Shown: positions 24,190 to 35,110 of the stretch, in pieces
Numbering within the stretch: the first letter of the stretch is position 1
Layout: every line of letters begins with the position of its first letter
Assembly (NCBI GenBank): GCA_029204225.1
Contig: MU832113.1
Location: 22,791 to 86,790, forward strand
Origin: Diphasiastrum complanatum
Lineage: Eukaryota > Streptophyta > Lycopodiopsida > Lycopodiales > Lycopodiaceae
Direction: 5' to 3'
DNA: 64,000 nucleotides
Position numbers and translations under genes: made by a program
Notes under the pieces: model-generated
What the model was told of the DNA's origin: nothing
Databases searched by the model: none
The model's input: only the letters and a program-made list of their open reading frames with translations

Positions 24190-24815
24190 AATACAATGAC
24201 ATATAAATTTTAAACACGTTTGAAAATACTTGTTGCTTTGCAAGAATATTGGGTAACAGTTTTTTGTTTTCAATAATTGATACTTGTGATTTTGAAACAT
24301 TAAATATTTAAGATATTAGTTGTTTAAATAAAAGATTGCTTATGTTCTTATAAAAAAAAAGCCAGTTATTTAAAATGCGATCTGATTAAAAACGTTCACA
24401 TGTCGTCATAAAAAATTGAACAAACATTGAAAATGTTTTTGTTTTTCGCCAAAGTTAAATAGTATGTTGTTATAAACTACATGGCTAAATTGGGAGTCAT
24501 TTTTTACTTATAACTAGTATACTCAAAATTTGTAACTTGTTTGTCATAGCAATACATTAAAAATAAATAAAAGAGCATAAGGCATGTTTTTTGCAAATGC
24601 ATGTAAAAAAAAATAGCTAGGTCAATTGTTTTTTGACAATTCCATTTCATATATTTGAAACCAAATTAGTCACTTCATATATTTACAATTTAATCATGTA
24701 TTGGTTTAGTTATTCGCAATCTAGTTCCAATTTGAGCTTATAAATATTTCGTACAATTTTAAACATTTATCCGTGTATTGTCTAACTAGTATTTTGATAT
24801 TCAAAATGTTGAATG
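24190..24815. other. AT-rich spacer, nothing recognised
   Basis: No ORF, RNA gene or repeat was seen. The segment ends exactly where the 3' LTR of the next Copia-derived element begins (24816). Confidence 0.5.
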
Positions 24816-25515
24816 TGACAAAATTTTACGGCAAAATGAATCCTAATCAATCCTAAAAGTGATGGAGGATGCACAGATTAAAGATCTAGATCCAAACTAT
24901 GAGCTAGAATCAATATTAGTTACAAAAAACTAGCAAATTTGGCATTTAACTCCACATTCGGCACATAGATTTGATCAAATGAACCAAAGTAAAGTACAGC
25001 AAGCTCCTCATACCTGTAAACAGGTTTAGTACCATCCAAACCAAGCAATTAATGCATAAGAACACTCATATTCAATAGCTAGAACTTGCCACCAAAAGAG
25101 AATGATGATAGAAGTGGAAAAACTCAATTTTTCTTGATATTTGGATGGAAATCCCATCATACATTTATACTTTTCAAACTCGGATTTGAGCATATTAGGA
25201 CACCTCTGAACTTATTATACCCTAACCCTAACATCTACCCTAATAGGTCATTGGATCCACCCTAACTTGGGGTCGAGATCTCAAGATCCAAAAATAATGT
25301 AAAACATGCTATTTTTAGATCCTAGAATTTTTCTAGCCTATCCAAACACATTTTTGCCTCATTTCAAAGATGCTATCACAATGTAATATGAGGAATGAAC
25401 TTATTGAAAAGCATCCTATGTGATTTGGCACGTGTGGCATCTATTTACATGGCCATCTTGCCAATTACAATGCATGTGACCAAAATTGGCCAAGCTAGAA
25501 TTGTGAAATTTTAAT
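24816..25515 (-). mobile_element. 3' LTR of the Copia-derived element
   Basis: The TTTTGTCA end (minus) at 24816 matches the LTR end abutting the PBS at 29125. The inner end lies next to the purine-rich tract GAGGAGGAG (~25516-25524). The length is about 700 bp. The expected TG start is mutated or uncertain (TATTAAAATTTC), so the inner boundary may be off by some bases. Confidence 0.65.
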
Positions 25516-25544
25516 ACTCCTCCTCACAATTTAGCTTGATGTGA

Positions 25545-26252
25545 CTAACCTGGATCAATAATAATTACATGCATAAAAACAATATAATTTACAGGTTCTT
25601 GATGTATGTAGTGAGTATGATCACTCATTACAATAAGAACATAATTTGAGCTCCAAATTGTCAAATGTAGTGAAAGCTCCATAAAGGTTGTCTTCAAAAT
25701 CCAAGCTTTGTCTTTGGTAGGTTGTTGAATGATCACCTTGGGCTGCAAAATGTGAGTCTCCTCCTCAAAATAAACATGAAAAATAGCAGCTTTCCATAAG
25801 ATCCAACTTTTGTATGAAGCACATACAACCAAAGCTTGAGATATCACCATCTTGACTTTATCCACCAAAACAATGAACTCCAACTTGGCATCCTTCCAAT
25901 GAAGGTCTTCATTCCTTGGAAATTCAAGAGTGAATGGATCACAATATGAGGCCTTTGAATACATATTTGAAACTCCAATCAAAGTAGTAATGATCATTAT
26001 TTCATCATCATAAGATATAGGATGAAAAACAATGTTCATACTAGCTTCATCAAAGGACTTTGTCAAATACCTGACATGTTTTCTATCAAACACAAAATAA
26101 GATGAGTAAAGGGAGATATGGATAAACTTCCTTGCTGCTCTTTTCTCTTCACCCAAACCTTCATATTGATGTAGATTCAGGTCTCTTTTGCCTTGAGACA
26201 AGTGCTCCTTCTCGGGTTCCTCCTTGATGTCTTTTTTCTTCATCATGCTCAC
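25545..26252 (-). CDS. Unidentified 235-codon ORF occupying the RT position of a Copia element
   Basis: An open frame ends about 20 bp before the purine tract of the 3' LTR, where RNase H would normally end. It contains HISLYSSYFVFDRKHVRYL, DLHWKDAKLEFIVLVDKVKM and SWILWKAAIFHVYFEEE. It has no YVDD, no SNAFLNG and no RNase H motif. It is rich in Ile, Val, His and Phe. I recognise no family. The most likely reading is a captured host or foreign fragment. The long open frame is notable in an otherwise broken element. Confidence 0.45.
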   Translation of the reverse strand: MSMMKKKDIKEEPEKEHLSQGKRDLNLHQYEGLGEEKRAARKFIHISLYSSYFVFDRKHVRYLTKSFDEASMNIVFHPISYDDEIMIITTLIGVSNMYSKASYCDPFTLEFPRNEDLHWKDAKLEFIVLVDKVKMVISQALVVCASYKSWILWKAAIFHVYFEEETHILQPKVIIQQPTKDKAWILKTTFMELSLHLTIWSSNYVLIVMSDHTHYIHQEPVNYIVFMHVIIIDPG

Positions 26253-26397
26253 TCCCTCTTGGTGTTGATGATGAAAACATGGATTCTAACCATGATCTTC
26301 TTCAAGACTCTCAAGGACTTTGTTTCAAGTCTCCAAACCTGAATGTTATCCTTCTCAATATGATCTTTCAAGTCAACAAAACAATCAACAAGATTAT

Positions 26398-26727
26398 TTA
26401 TACCAAATTTACTAGTCCACAATTGCTTACCACTGCAATTTGCATTACATACTTGTTGAACTTGAAACTAATGAGGCCAAATACTCTTGTATGGATATAA
26501 GTGTCCTTCAAGGATGATTCAATTATTCTCATACAAGGTTCACAATATGCCTCTTTGAAAATGAAGTCAAATTCTTTCAACTTATGAATGAAAATGTCAT
26601 GCTTACTTCTAGCACACTCAAGAGTAAGTAGATGTGACAAACACCTTTCATTCCATACTTTAGAATTCATAGGGTCTTCATTACAAAAACTCAGCAAATG
26701 AAGTACAAAATGTACCCCTCTTTCCAA
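26398..26727 (-). CDS. Unidentified 109-codon ORF, same replaced region
   Basis: This minus-strand frame lies upstream (in element orientation) of the 235-codon ORF. It contains VHFVLHLLSFCNEDPMNSK, LLTLECARSKHDIFIHK and YCEPCMRIIESSLKDTYI. Between the two, a third frame continues with a plausible sequence (VDCFVDLKDHIEKDNIQVW, ~26375-26310). All may be one captured gene broken by frameshifts. No domain is recognised. Confidence 0.35.
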   Translation of the reverse strand: MERGVHFVLHLLSFCNEDPMNSKVWNERCLSHLLTLECARSKHDIFIHKLKEFDFIFKEAYCEPCMRIIESSLKDTYIHTRVFGLISFKFNKYVMQIAVVSNCGLVNLV

Positions 26728-26813
26728 CTTGCCTTTCCTTGTCTACAAAAATGAGCATTGATAGCTCCATCTTTGCTCTTATGGCTCTCCTTGGAATAGT
26801 TGAAGCTCTCGAA

Positions 26814-27560
26814 TCAAGCTCCTCCTTGATCAAGCTCCTCCTTGATCTCAACCATATCTTTACCAATATGATTCTTAGAGGATTCATCATTCAAGATTAC
26901 AAACATTGTGGCTCTACCATTGCTCTTTGTGCTAGCAAAATGTACATCCAAATGAATCAACTTAAGAGGGTGAGTAGTCTTAGTGATAGTGTTAGAGAAA
27001 GGCAACCTATGTGCTTTAGCCAAAGCACATGCTTCAAAAACCTTTTCCTCCTTTTCCATGGATCTTGGAAGGCCTAGACCAAGCTCCTCCTTGCATGTGG
27101 CTTCCATAGACTTGGTGTTGATGTGACCAAGCCTCTTGTGCCACAAATCATTTGTGGTCAATTTGTCCTCCTTGGCTACCATCACAAATTTGTTGGGATC
27201 CACAAAAGCATCAAGCTTAAACAACCTCCCAAACCTTCTTCCTCTTGCTACGATCTTCCCATTCTTCTTGATGTTGCGTACATTAGTAAAGAACTCCACA
27301 ATGAAACCATGATCTAAAAGTTGGCCAACACTAAGCAAATTCTTAGTGATGCTGGGAATGAAGAGAACACCAATTATCTTAGTCTTCTTGGAGGATCCTA
27401 AGCATAAGGGAATGGATCCCACATCTTACATTCATGATTATTTGTTGTAAAAATGGACTTTATAGGTCCTACATAAGGTGTGAGTTGAGAAAAATACTCC
27501 CTTTTACCCGACATGTGGGAGCTAGCCGCACTATCTATCCACCAAGGATCTTCAAAGTTT
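26814..27560 (-). pseudogene. Copia protease, pre-integrase and truncated integrase
   Basis: Protease appears as PWWIDSAASSHMSGKREYF (~27540) in a frame with breaks. From 27422 an open frame gives VPSITKNLLSVGQLLDHG-like sequence, pre-integrase NDLWHKRLGHINTKS and integrase start LKLIHLDVHFASTKSNG. It stops being Copia-like at ATMFVI (~26890). The second Asp and the Glu of the integrase triad are missing, so the deletion starts inside the integrase core. Confidence 0.8.
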
Positions 27561-28311
27561 GACATTTGATGATGAAAAGGGTGACATCATGAGTGAGTCC
27601 TCATGATAGCTCTCTTCCTCCTCTTGACCAATGTTGGCTTGGCTTTGATCTTGCTTCCTCTTGAAGCATTTCGAGGCATAATGCCCCATCTTGCTACAAT
27701 AGTAGCACTTTATCTTAGATTTGTCCTTCTTGGGCTTGACTTGTGATGATGAGGATGTGGATCCTCCTTGATCTCCATCATTGATGGAGAGCCTCTCCAT
27801 CCTTGATTTGATATGAGCCTTCCTACTCTCCTCGGCCATCAACACAATTGAAAGGTCTTCAATTGTAGGCAAGTTTCCCATGATGGCATAGCTTTGGACA
27901 AGGTTAGTAAAATCACTACATAAGCCATTCAAAACTATTTGCACAAGCTCACTCTCTTTAATAGGTTCACCAACATAAATAAGCTCTTTGTTCAAATCTT
28001 TTACTCTCAAAACAAATTGATGTCCACTCTCACTCCTCCCTTGGAAGCATTCAAGAACTTGGTTCTTGAGGGAAAGTAACCTTGAGCTATTCTTGGACTC
28101 ATAGATCTTTTGAAGAGTCTCCCAAGCCTCTTGGGCTAAGGTACATGCTCCTACTTCTTTGAGCAAATCATTTGCAACATTCATCTTACTACAATGAAGT
28201 GCAAGCTTGTACCTTCTCTTGTATTTAGTTGCTTCTTGTTTCTAGATTAAATAATTTAAGGAGTTCAATCTATCCCTAGAATCCAAAAGATAGGCACTTA
28301 TGGATGCCATC
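27552..28311 (-). pseudogene. Copia gag (UBN2 plus zinc knuckle)
   Basis: The frame 28184-27552 encodes a typical UBN2 gag: CTLAQEAWETLQKIYES, SRLLSLKNQVLECFQG, ELVQIVLNGL. A zinc knuckle CYYCSKMGHYASKC (CX2CX4HX4C) follows. The frame can be followed upstream to an ATG at about 28311 with one in-frame TAG, giving the expected gag N-terminus. A single early stop is the only obvious defect in gag. Confidence 0.85.
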
Positions 28312-29112
28312 TTCAATGATAAGGAGATAGATTGTACAAGATATGATCACTACTAGCTATCCCACTTTCTTTGGAACCTGAGATGAATCACTCTCTAGTT
28401 TCTCAACAAGATTTAAGGTGATCTTGAGCTTGATCTATCTTCTAGATCTAAGCTAGATCCAAACTTACTATAGATCTAAACTAGATCCAAACTTACTATA
28501 GATTTGATCAAAACTAGTCTCCTCCTTGATCTCGACTTCCCAAGAAGGGTGAATCCACCTATACTGAACCAAAAGCACTTTATAACACACAAATGTCTAA
28601 AAAATAAAGCCTCTTAAATTCAGGTTGAATCACATTGACATACTCAATTACAAAACCATCCAAAACCAAGTAGAATAGAAACACAATTTTCACTAGTTTT
28701 GCATTTCTAGATGAAAACTTATCAAAACACTTGATCTGAACCTAAAAGGTGTATTTTAGGACTTTAGGAAGCCTAAGAACGACCTAATTAAGCTCTCAAA
28801 TGGATGATCCAAACTTCTAAAGAGTGGAGGCATTCAAATCCTTATGAAAATCTCTACTAGGAGACATGTACTCCAAGATTCAACTCATCAGAACTTTCTA
28901 ATTTGGTTTGGTTGAATGGAAATGGGTCAATCTCGGTTCCTGCAGCTATAACTCAGCAAAACAAGTTCCCTTTGAACTATTAGCACTCAAATGAAACCAA
29001 ATTTGAAGGTACAATCACTAGATTAGCAACTAGTAGCAAGGACAAAGCCAATACTACTCAAATTTAGGATCTAAGCTTGAGAAAATCAAATCTAAAGCTC
29101 ACTTTTGATTAG

Positions 29113-29124
29113 GCTCTGATACCA
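29113..29124 (-). promoter_or_regulatory. Primer-binding site for initiator tRNA-Met
   Basis: The minus strand reads TGGTATCAGAGC, an exact plant Copia PBS, immediately after the LTR end ...TTTTGTCA. This fixes the LTR/internal boundary between 29124 and 29125. Confidence 0.9.
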
Positions 29125-29245
29125 TGACAAAATTTTACAGCAAAATGAATCCCAATCAATCCTGAAAGTGATGGAGGATGTACAAATAAAAGATCTGGAT
29201 CCAAACTATGAGCTAGAATCAAGACTAGTTACCAAAACTAGCAAA

Positions 29246-32200
29246 ACTACTCGCACACACGTAATAATATATATGATTGTTTATATATCCACCAATTTAC
29301 ATAATTTATCTATATTTTATTGCAAAACTCAATATATATTTTTACTCATTTCAAATGTCCAACTTAAAATATTTTGTGATCACTGTAATTAAATAAAATC
29401 TAAAATGATTTTGATCAAGGTATTTCTTTTTAGATTATAAAATACATTAAAGTTCCGTATTTTATTATCCATGCAATGAAATAGCAAATAAAAAACACAT
29501 GTACAAAAAGAAAGTTTCTAGCTACTTAATATTGATAGTTCTTAGATATGTAAACTATCTAGACTTTGTTTTCGTTCGTGTAACATGCAATGAAAGAAAT
29601 ATAAGGAGATCCAATACTTGAAATCGTATCCATATATTGAAATTGTACTGATATATTGATTTTGTAAATAAATCAACATTTTTTTTTTCTAGAACCTTGC
29701 TATGCTTGATTGCATCCAAAAAAAACTTCATTTCAAAAGTTATTAATTACAAGTAATAGAAATACAAAAACATAGCTAGGCTATAAAAAATATTATGGCA
29801 CTTTCAATATTAATTTATTGTTTATAATTTATTTACTTATGTCTAAAACTTATATATGTTTTTCATACATAAATTTATCAAAATAATATTAGCTATATCA
29901 CACATAGACAATTGAATAATGCCATAATAACAAAACGACGTGAGCAACAAGTTCCTGAAATGTCACTTGCGCCTTGCCTATTGCAACCATTAACTTATCG
30001 TAGACTTTATTTCTGAAATTAACTTTTTACTTACCTGTGCATACATAATTCAAATTTTGTTTTTAAAATTGTTGGTTAAATTGCATTTATTATTGCACGT
30101 CTATCTCCATGCAGACCTTAACACGAGTATCGTTCTTGATTTGTGTATATTTGTATTGAACTACATTTAATATGTACATCCATGTCTATGTGAAACTTAA
30201 TACTAACACGTTTTTTTTATTTATGCAGATTTGTATTCACAACTTGTTATCTTAACTTTGTTAAAGCTATCACATTATGAATACCACACAATTCATATGC
30301 AACTATGTGCCAAGATGCAATGTGGTGGTATAAAAATTACTTTCTTAACGGAACTTATCAAATATAATATACAACTATACAAGATTCCGAAGAATATTTG
30401 AATACAATTCAATATCAAAGTTCAATAACTATTAGATATGATCCATTTTGTCTATTTTGAATATGTATAACATTACAATGTACTACTCGTATCGAACAAT
30501 ACATCCCATAACTATGCATACCACACGTTACAATATAGAAATATTAGCATCCACGTGTACTGCTCACATATTAATAGTAATGTCAAACCCAGTTCAAATA
30601 TATCCATACGATGTACATTGTGCTAATATAATCATTTCAAAATCTTGCAAAAAATCAAAACCCGGCTAGCCCACATCATTGTTATGTTCTGTTCAAAACC
30701 TCGTCCATAAATTCTCAATTGAATCAACAAAAAAATTACTTCAACGTGTTCTAACATTGTATCCCAGGATTTTATATACTGATGAAAGTATTATGTACCA
30801 TATTTGCAAATTCAAAATGCTTACAATAACAAAAAACCAAAATGTTCCATAAAAAATATGTAACAATCAAAAACAAAAACACACAAGAAATAAGCAATTT
30901 TGGACAAAAGACAAAATCGCATATTTACAAACACTAATACATGAAACGCGCACACATGTGAGTAAATAGGTGGATTCAGTTATATATAGTTAAGATTTGT
31001 TTATGGGATAAACCCTGGTGCCCGACACGTGGCACCAAGGCAAAAAAAAAAAAAAAAACCTCCCTACCTGGCCCACCCTGACGCATGCGCAGGGAGCTAA
31101 AAATAAGAGGAGCCGTTCCTTGACAGATCATGAAAAACGTTTTTATATTTGTTACATTCAAAATGTTAAAATAAACAGTTAATTTTTTTTTTCCTTGACA
31201 ACATGTTAGATAAAAAACTAAAGTTCCCCCACATATACATACATGTAACTCCGTTTAAAAAACAACAAAAGTGACAAATACAACCCATACAATGTTTCCT
31301 TATACAAAGAAACTATATTTTAGTAATAATCAACAAATTCTATAAAAAATATACATGTACATTATATGTACTCACTATATTCCATAAAACAAACCTATTT
31401 AAAATATGTTTTAACCAAGGCAGGGCCATGTGGCCTCAACCACTTTTCGCTTGTTTTTATTAAGATTTCGAAATACAATGGATATCACACATCAATTGAG
31501 GGATGAATGCTTTTCACCATGTCACGAGGCTTTAACTAGAATAATCTACAAAGCTAGGTGCAATCACTTGTTTCACCGCCTCATCAATCAACAAATGGGA
31601 GATATGAACCCTTCAATGAGACCTATTCTTTCACATGAAACATCCAAAATAAAATTAAAATCACTTATTTGTCATATGGGCGATATGAATCATTTAATTA
31701 AATATTATGAAACTGGTCTTATAATGAGTGTATATAATACGGCCGTATTATAAGACCACATGTATTATAAGGAGCCATATTCATATCTAGTCGAAATAAA
31801 AAATATCAAAATATCAATATTATGAAACTGGTCTTATAATGTGTATTGAATATAATAATATGCATCCCACATTTGTACTTACCTTATAGGCATACTCCCT
31901 TTTAAACCTTTTCTACTTATAACTAGATAATTTAAGGCTAGTAGTCTATCAAGGCCAACAATCATATATTTTGGTTCATCATCATTTGTGAGGTGAATAA
32001 GGTTGTTGATAAGAGTTGACCTTTGTTTTTGGACATGGTGGGAATAAGTCTTACGAAAAGCGTCGTTCTTTTACTTGCATGTTCTATTTGTGGGGCAATT
32101 AGCATGGAACGTGTAATCACAAATAGGGACAAGCAAACTCTTACCAATTTCCCACTTATTAGAGAAGGCAAAGCATCATTGCAATGCTCTCCCTTCTCTT

Positions 32201-33400
32201 TTTCATGTCTATATTTTGAATTTGCCTTCATGCCTTTTGAACTACATTTCAAATCATTGTAGAGCCCATGAAACTACATGGATTCTTAAAAGCATCATTT
32301 AGTCCTAAGTAGGCTGAATTCAAGTACTAAATATAACTTCAAGCCTTCACATTTGTAGCCTGAGATTATAAGATCCTTTCCGAATTCATATATGTTCACT
32401 AAATATCTACTACCCAAAATAGAGAGCCTATCGGGAAAAAAAATGTAAGATTTTGAATTCTCTTAATTTATCATCCTTGCATTTTCAACACCTTTTCAGT
32501 CGATATCACTTTATTGTAGTAAAGTCATTGATATTGATATTAAACTTCCAAAGATAACCACAAACTTCTCAATAAAAAATCTCTATATACTATCAACATT
32601 TGATAGAAATCAAATACTTAAGAGGTTATGATAAAGAGTGTGACATAATAGTGATAACATACTTAAAAATTCTGACAAAAAAGGAGTGTATACTCTCAAA
32701 AATCATAAGTGCAGCAAGTACAAAATTCAGCCCTTAGCTTTCCAAAACACTTAAAAAAGCATCTTTCCATGTAACCCACCTCTTCACAAAGCAATGAAAT
32801 TGCCATGCCCACGTTACCTCTTTTACGATCCACAGGTTATTATGAACTACCTATTCATGTACACAAGGATTCCATGAGAGAAACTGCAGCTTGAAACAAT
32901 GTCACAGATCATGAAAAATAACCTAAAGCTGAAATGATGTCACAAATGATACCCTTATGTGCTCAACCTGGGCAACCCGGTCTTGCTGAGCACCTAATTT
33001 CGTAATTTGTTCAAACCCAATGACACCGCCCATGGGTGGAGATGGTGAACGGGTTGTATGGAAAGGATGAAACTGACCCGTTTACCCCCTTTTGGGGTCA
33101 TTTTCAGGAGGTGAATGGGTTACATGAAAAGTTGCTCTAAGGTTGTAACAATATCCAGACAGAATACGAAGAGATTTGATGCCTGCATATGCTCATAGTC
33201 TTTGTTGTCCTCATTGTATCACTAGGACTTTGATGGTACAAAGGATATAATCATTGCATGAGCTTGCACAAACTCCTTATATTGTTGAAATTTGATAGTT
33301 TATTGCAAGTAGAAACATAACAAAAATTATTTGTAATTCAATAGAACACCGGATACCCCAACTTTCACATTAACCAATTACAGGAAGAGATAATAAACAT
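29246..33400. other. Long AT-rich spacer, no gene recognised
   Basis: Four kilobases hold only short ORFs without motifs. Minor structures are an A17 tract (~31042-31058), a direct repeat ATATTATGAAACTGGTCTTA (near 31702 and 31821), a perfect 20-bp palindrome at 31733-31752, and a ~64-codon minus-strand frame near 32080-31890 that I could not identify. Confidence 0.5.
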
Positions 33401-33586
33401 CTATCTTCAGACAGACAGACCGAGAAGCTGAATTTCATGTCATCATACAGATATATATTATAGCCAACCAACTAACTGAAATGATCCGAAATCTTTAGCA
33501 TCTCAAACCTTCAAAAAAATGCTTAACATGAATACCTTGATGTGGATAAGAAACTAGAAAAAAATGTAGACTCTTCTTCATACAAA

Positions 33587-34004
33587 CACAATACCCCGAT
33601 GATTATAACAAATTCATAGTGGAGTAAAACTGATCCCAGGAACGCACAAACTATAGACAAACCAGAACAAAGTTAAGAACAATAACAAGCAAGACACTGC
33701 TATAGATTTGAAAGAGGCATGAAATCACAATACCCCGATGATTATAACAAATTCATAGTGGAGTAAAACTGATCCCAGGAACGCACAAACTATAGACAAA
33801 CCAGAACAAAGTTAAGAACAATAACAAGCAAGACACTGCTATAGATTTGAAAGAGGCATGAAATCACAATACCCCGATGATTATTAACAAATTCATAGTG
33901 GAGTAAAACTGATCCCAGGAACGCACAAACTATAGACAAACCAGAACAAAGTTAATAACAATAACAAGCAAGACACTGCTATAGATTTGAAAGAGGCATG
34001 AAAT
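33587..34004 (-). repeat. 139-bp unit repeated three times in tandem
   Basis: The anchor ATACCCCGAT occurs at 33591, 33730 and 33869, a constant spacing of 139 bp. The three units are almost identical (one inserted T and one substitution in the third). Each minus-strand unit contains TTTGTCTATAG followed by TTTGTGCGTTCC, which resembles a 3' splice site. It lies downstream of the snoRNA on the same strand and may be part of that transcript. Confidence 0.95.
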
Positions 34005-34164
34005 GCATTCAACCCAATAAAGAGAAAATATAAAAGAAAATAACCAAAATTGTAAACTCAAAACTCTCCAATCCAAGATTAGTCCATTTAATGATGATGA
34101 GAGAGCTAAACTGTATAAAATCTCAATTACAAAAACCATAGGTAAACCAAATCCTGAACAGCAA

Positions 34165-34242
34165 ATAAGTTAGACAAGATTTTGCGTATGTAGACCATCT
34201 TCACGAACAAATTTAGTGCCCAATGCATGTTGTCATCCTTGC
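34165..34242 (-). pseudogene. Decayed C/D snoRNA paralogue
   Basis: This is a diverged copy of the snoRNA at 34320-34411 on the same strand. It keeps the 5' GCAAG (34238-34242) and a CATTGGGCACTAA segment. Box C is reduced to GATGACA, box D to CTAA (34170-34173), and the 3' stem half no longer pairs. It is best read as a non-functional duplicate. Confidence 0.6.
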
Positions 34243-34319
34243 AATCCAGAATATATGTTACTCTGATTAGATAATCATTGTAAGAAGCTAGTGAAGAAAC
34301 CACAAGTTTTAGAAAACAG

Positions 34320-34411
34320 GCAAGTCAGACAGGATTTTCTGCGTCCAGCACTTCATTCATTGAAACAAGCAATAGCTTGCATCAGTGCCCAGTGCATTTC
34401 ATCATTCTTGC
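34320..34411 (-). ncRNA. C/D box snoRNA, probable 25S rRNA 2'-O-methylation guide
   Basis: On the minus strand the 92-nt RNA has a 5' stem GCAAG (34407-34411), box C ATGATGA (34399-34405), D' CTGA (34382-34385), C' TGAATGA (34353-34359), box D CTGA (34325-34328) and a 3' stem CTTGC (34320-34324). The stem halves pair perfectly. The ten bases before D' (GCACTGGGCA) are complementary to UGCCCAGUGC, which I recall as a conserved segment of plant 25S rRNA upstream of helix 69. The D'+5 rule would target the third C of that run. From memory the equivalent cytidine in yeast (C2197) is methylated under snR76 guidance. I have no identified target for the D guide. The 3' neighbour is a decayed paralogue, and a TATA and telo-box promoter lies about 600 bp upstream. 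Confidence 0.8.
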
Positions 34412-34959
34412 AGCCAACCCACAATAACCGTAAGCAGAAAATAAGACAGCTAAAGAGTAAGCTCCTTTAAAAGGAAACTAAATTAACGGAGATCTGGGAC
34501 ATCTGGAATCGCATAGGCTTTCATAATACTACGTATGCAATCAGGACATAGTGCTTAACGTGTAGAAGCCTATCTTGTTTATGAACGAGGAACGAAACAC
34601 ATGTACTAAATATGTCATTCATAATTGAAACATTCCTGCTAAACATAGGAAACACAATCTATGTTGACAGCAAGATGATGAATACTGCAAACTTTGATTT
34701 TCTATGCAAATATACCACAGTTCAAGAGAGGAAGCTTGAATACGGCTTTACAAGGCAGTGTTACAGAAACGACAAGCGCAAATTCTAACAAAACTTCTGC
34801 CAAACACACAAGAAACGCATGCATGAACAAAGGAAAGGCGAAGAACAAGCACAGTAAGAGAAAAAACAATCAAGCAGAAGAAAAACTAGCTGAAAAACAG
34901 AATCGAAAGCGAGGAAGGCGATGGAAATCTCTGATTGAAAACCAGGATCGAGCGGCCGC

Positions 34960-35030
34960 CGCTAAAACCCTAAAAAGATTTCACATATCCCTTGGCATGG
35001 AGTGAGTATTCTGACCTATTTATATAAACG
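34960..35030 (-). promoter_or_regulatory. TATA box and telo-box leader, minus strand
   Basis: The minus strand reads TATATAAA (35019-35026). About 50 nt downstream comes TTAGGGTTT (34965-34973), the reverse complement of the telo-box AAACCCTAA, next to a GC-rich leader (GGCGGCCGC). Telo-boxes near the start site are typical of plant ribosomal-protein and snoRNA genes. The expected start is near 34990. No long ORF follows, so the unit is probably the snoRNA host. Confidence 0.55.
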
Positions 35031-35110
35031 CTGGTCGCATGGGGTTTAAGGATTCATCTTGGGGCACTTTGAATCTTTGAATCTAGAGAACTTCCATGGC
35101 CTACAAGTGA

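Larger units (their letters stand above)
24816..29245 (-). mobile_element. Copia-derived element with replaced RT region
   Basis: The minus-strand order is: 5' LTR remnant (29245-29125), PBS (29124-29113), leader, gag, protease, pre-integrase, start of integrase, about 1.2 kb of unrelated ORFs, purine tract (~25520), 3' LTR (25515-24816). The LTR copies share about 115 bp (24816-24935 versus 29125-29242) with roughly 12% difference. Beyond that the 5' LTR is truncated. No RT or RNase H is present, so it needed proteins in trans. Confidence 0.8.

Noticed and set aside
32023..32262. Overlapping plus and minus ORFs with some Cys/His residues.
   Set aside because: There is no recognisable zinc finger or retroelement motif, and frames are open on both strands by chance in AT-rich DNA.
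34694..35005. 103-codon basic plus-strand ORF (KRKNNQAEEK...).
   Set aside because: It is antisense to the probable promoter and leader of the snoRNA unit. No homology is recognised and the composition follows the local A-rich sequence.
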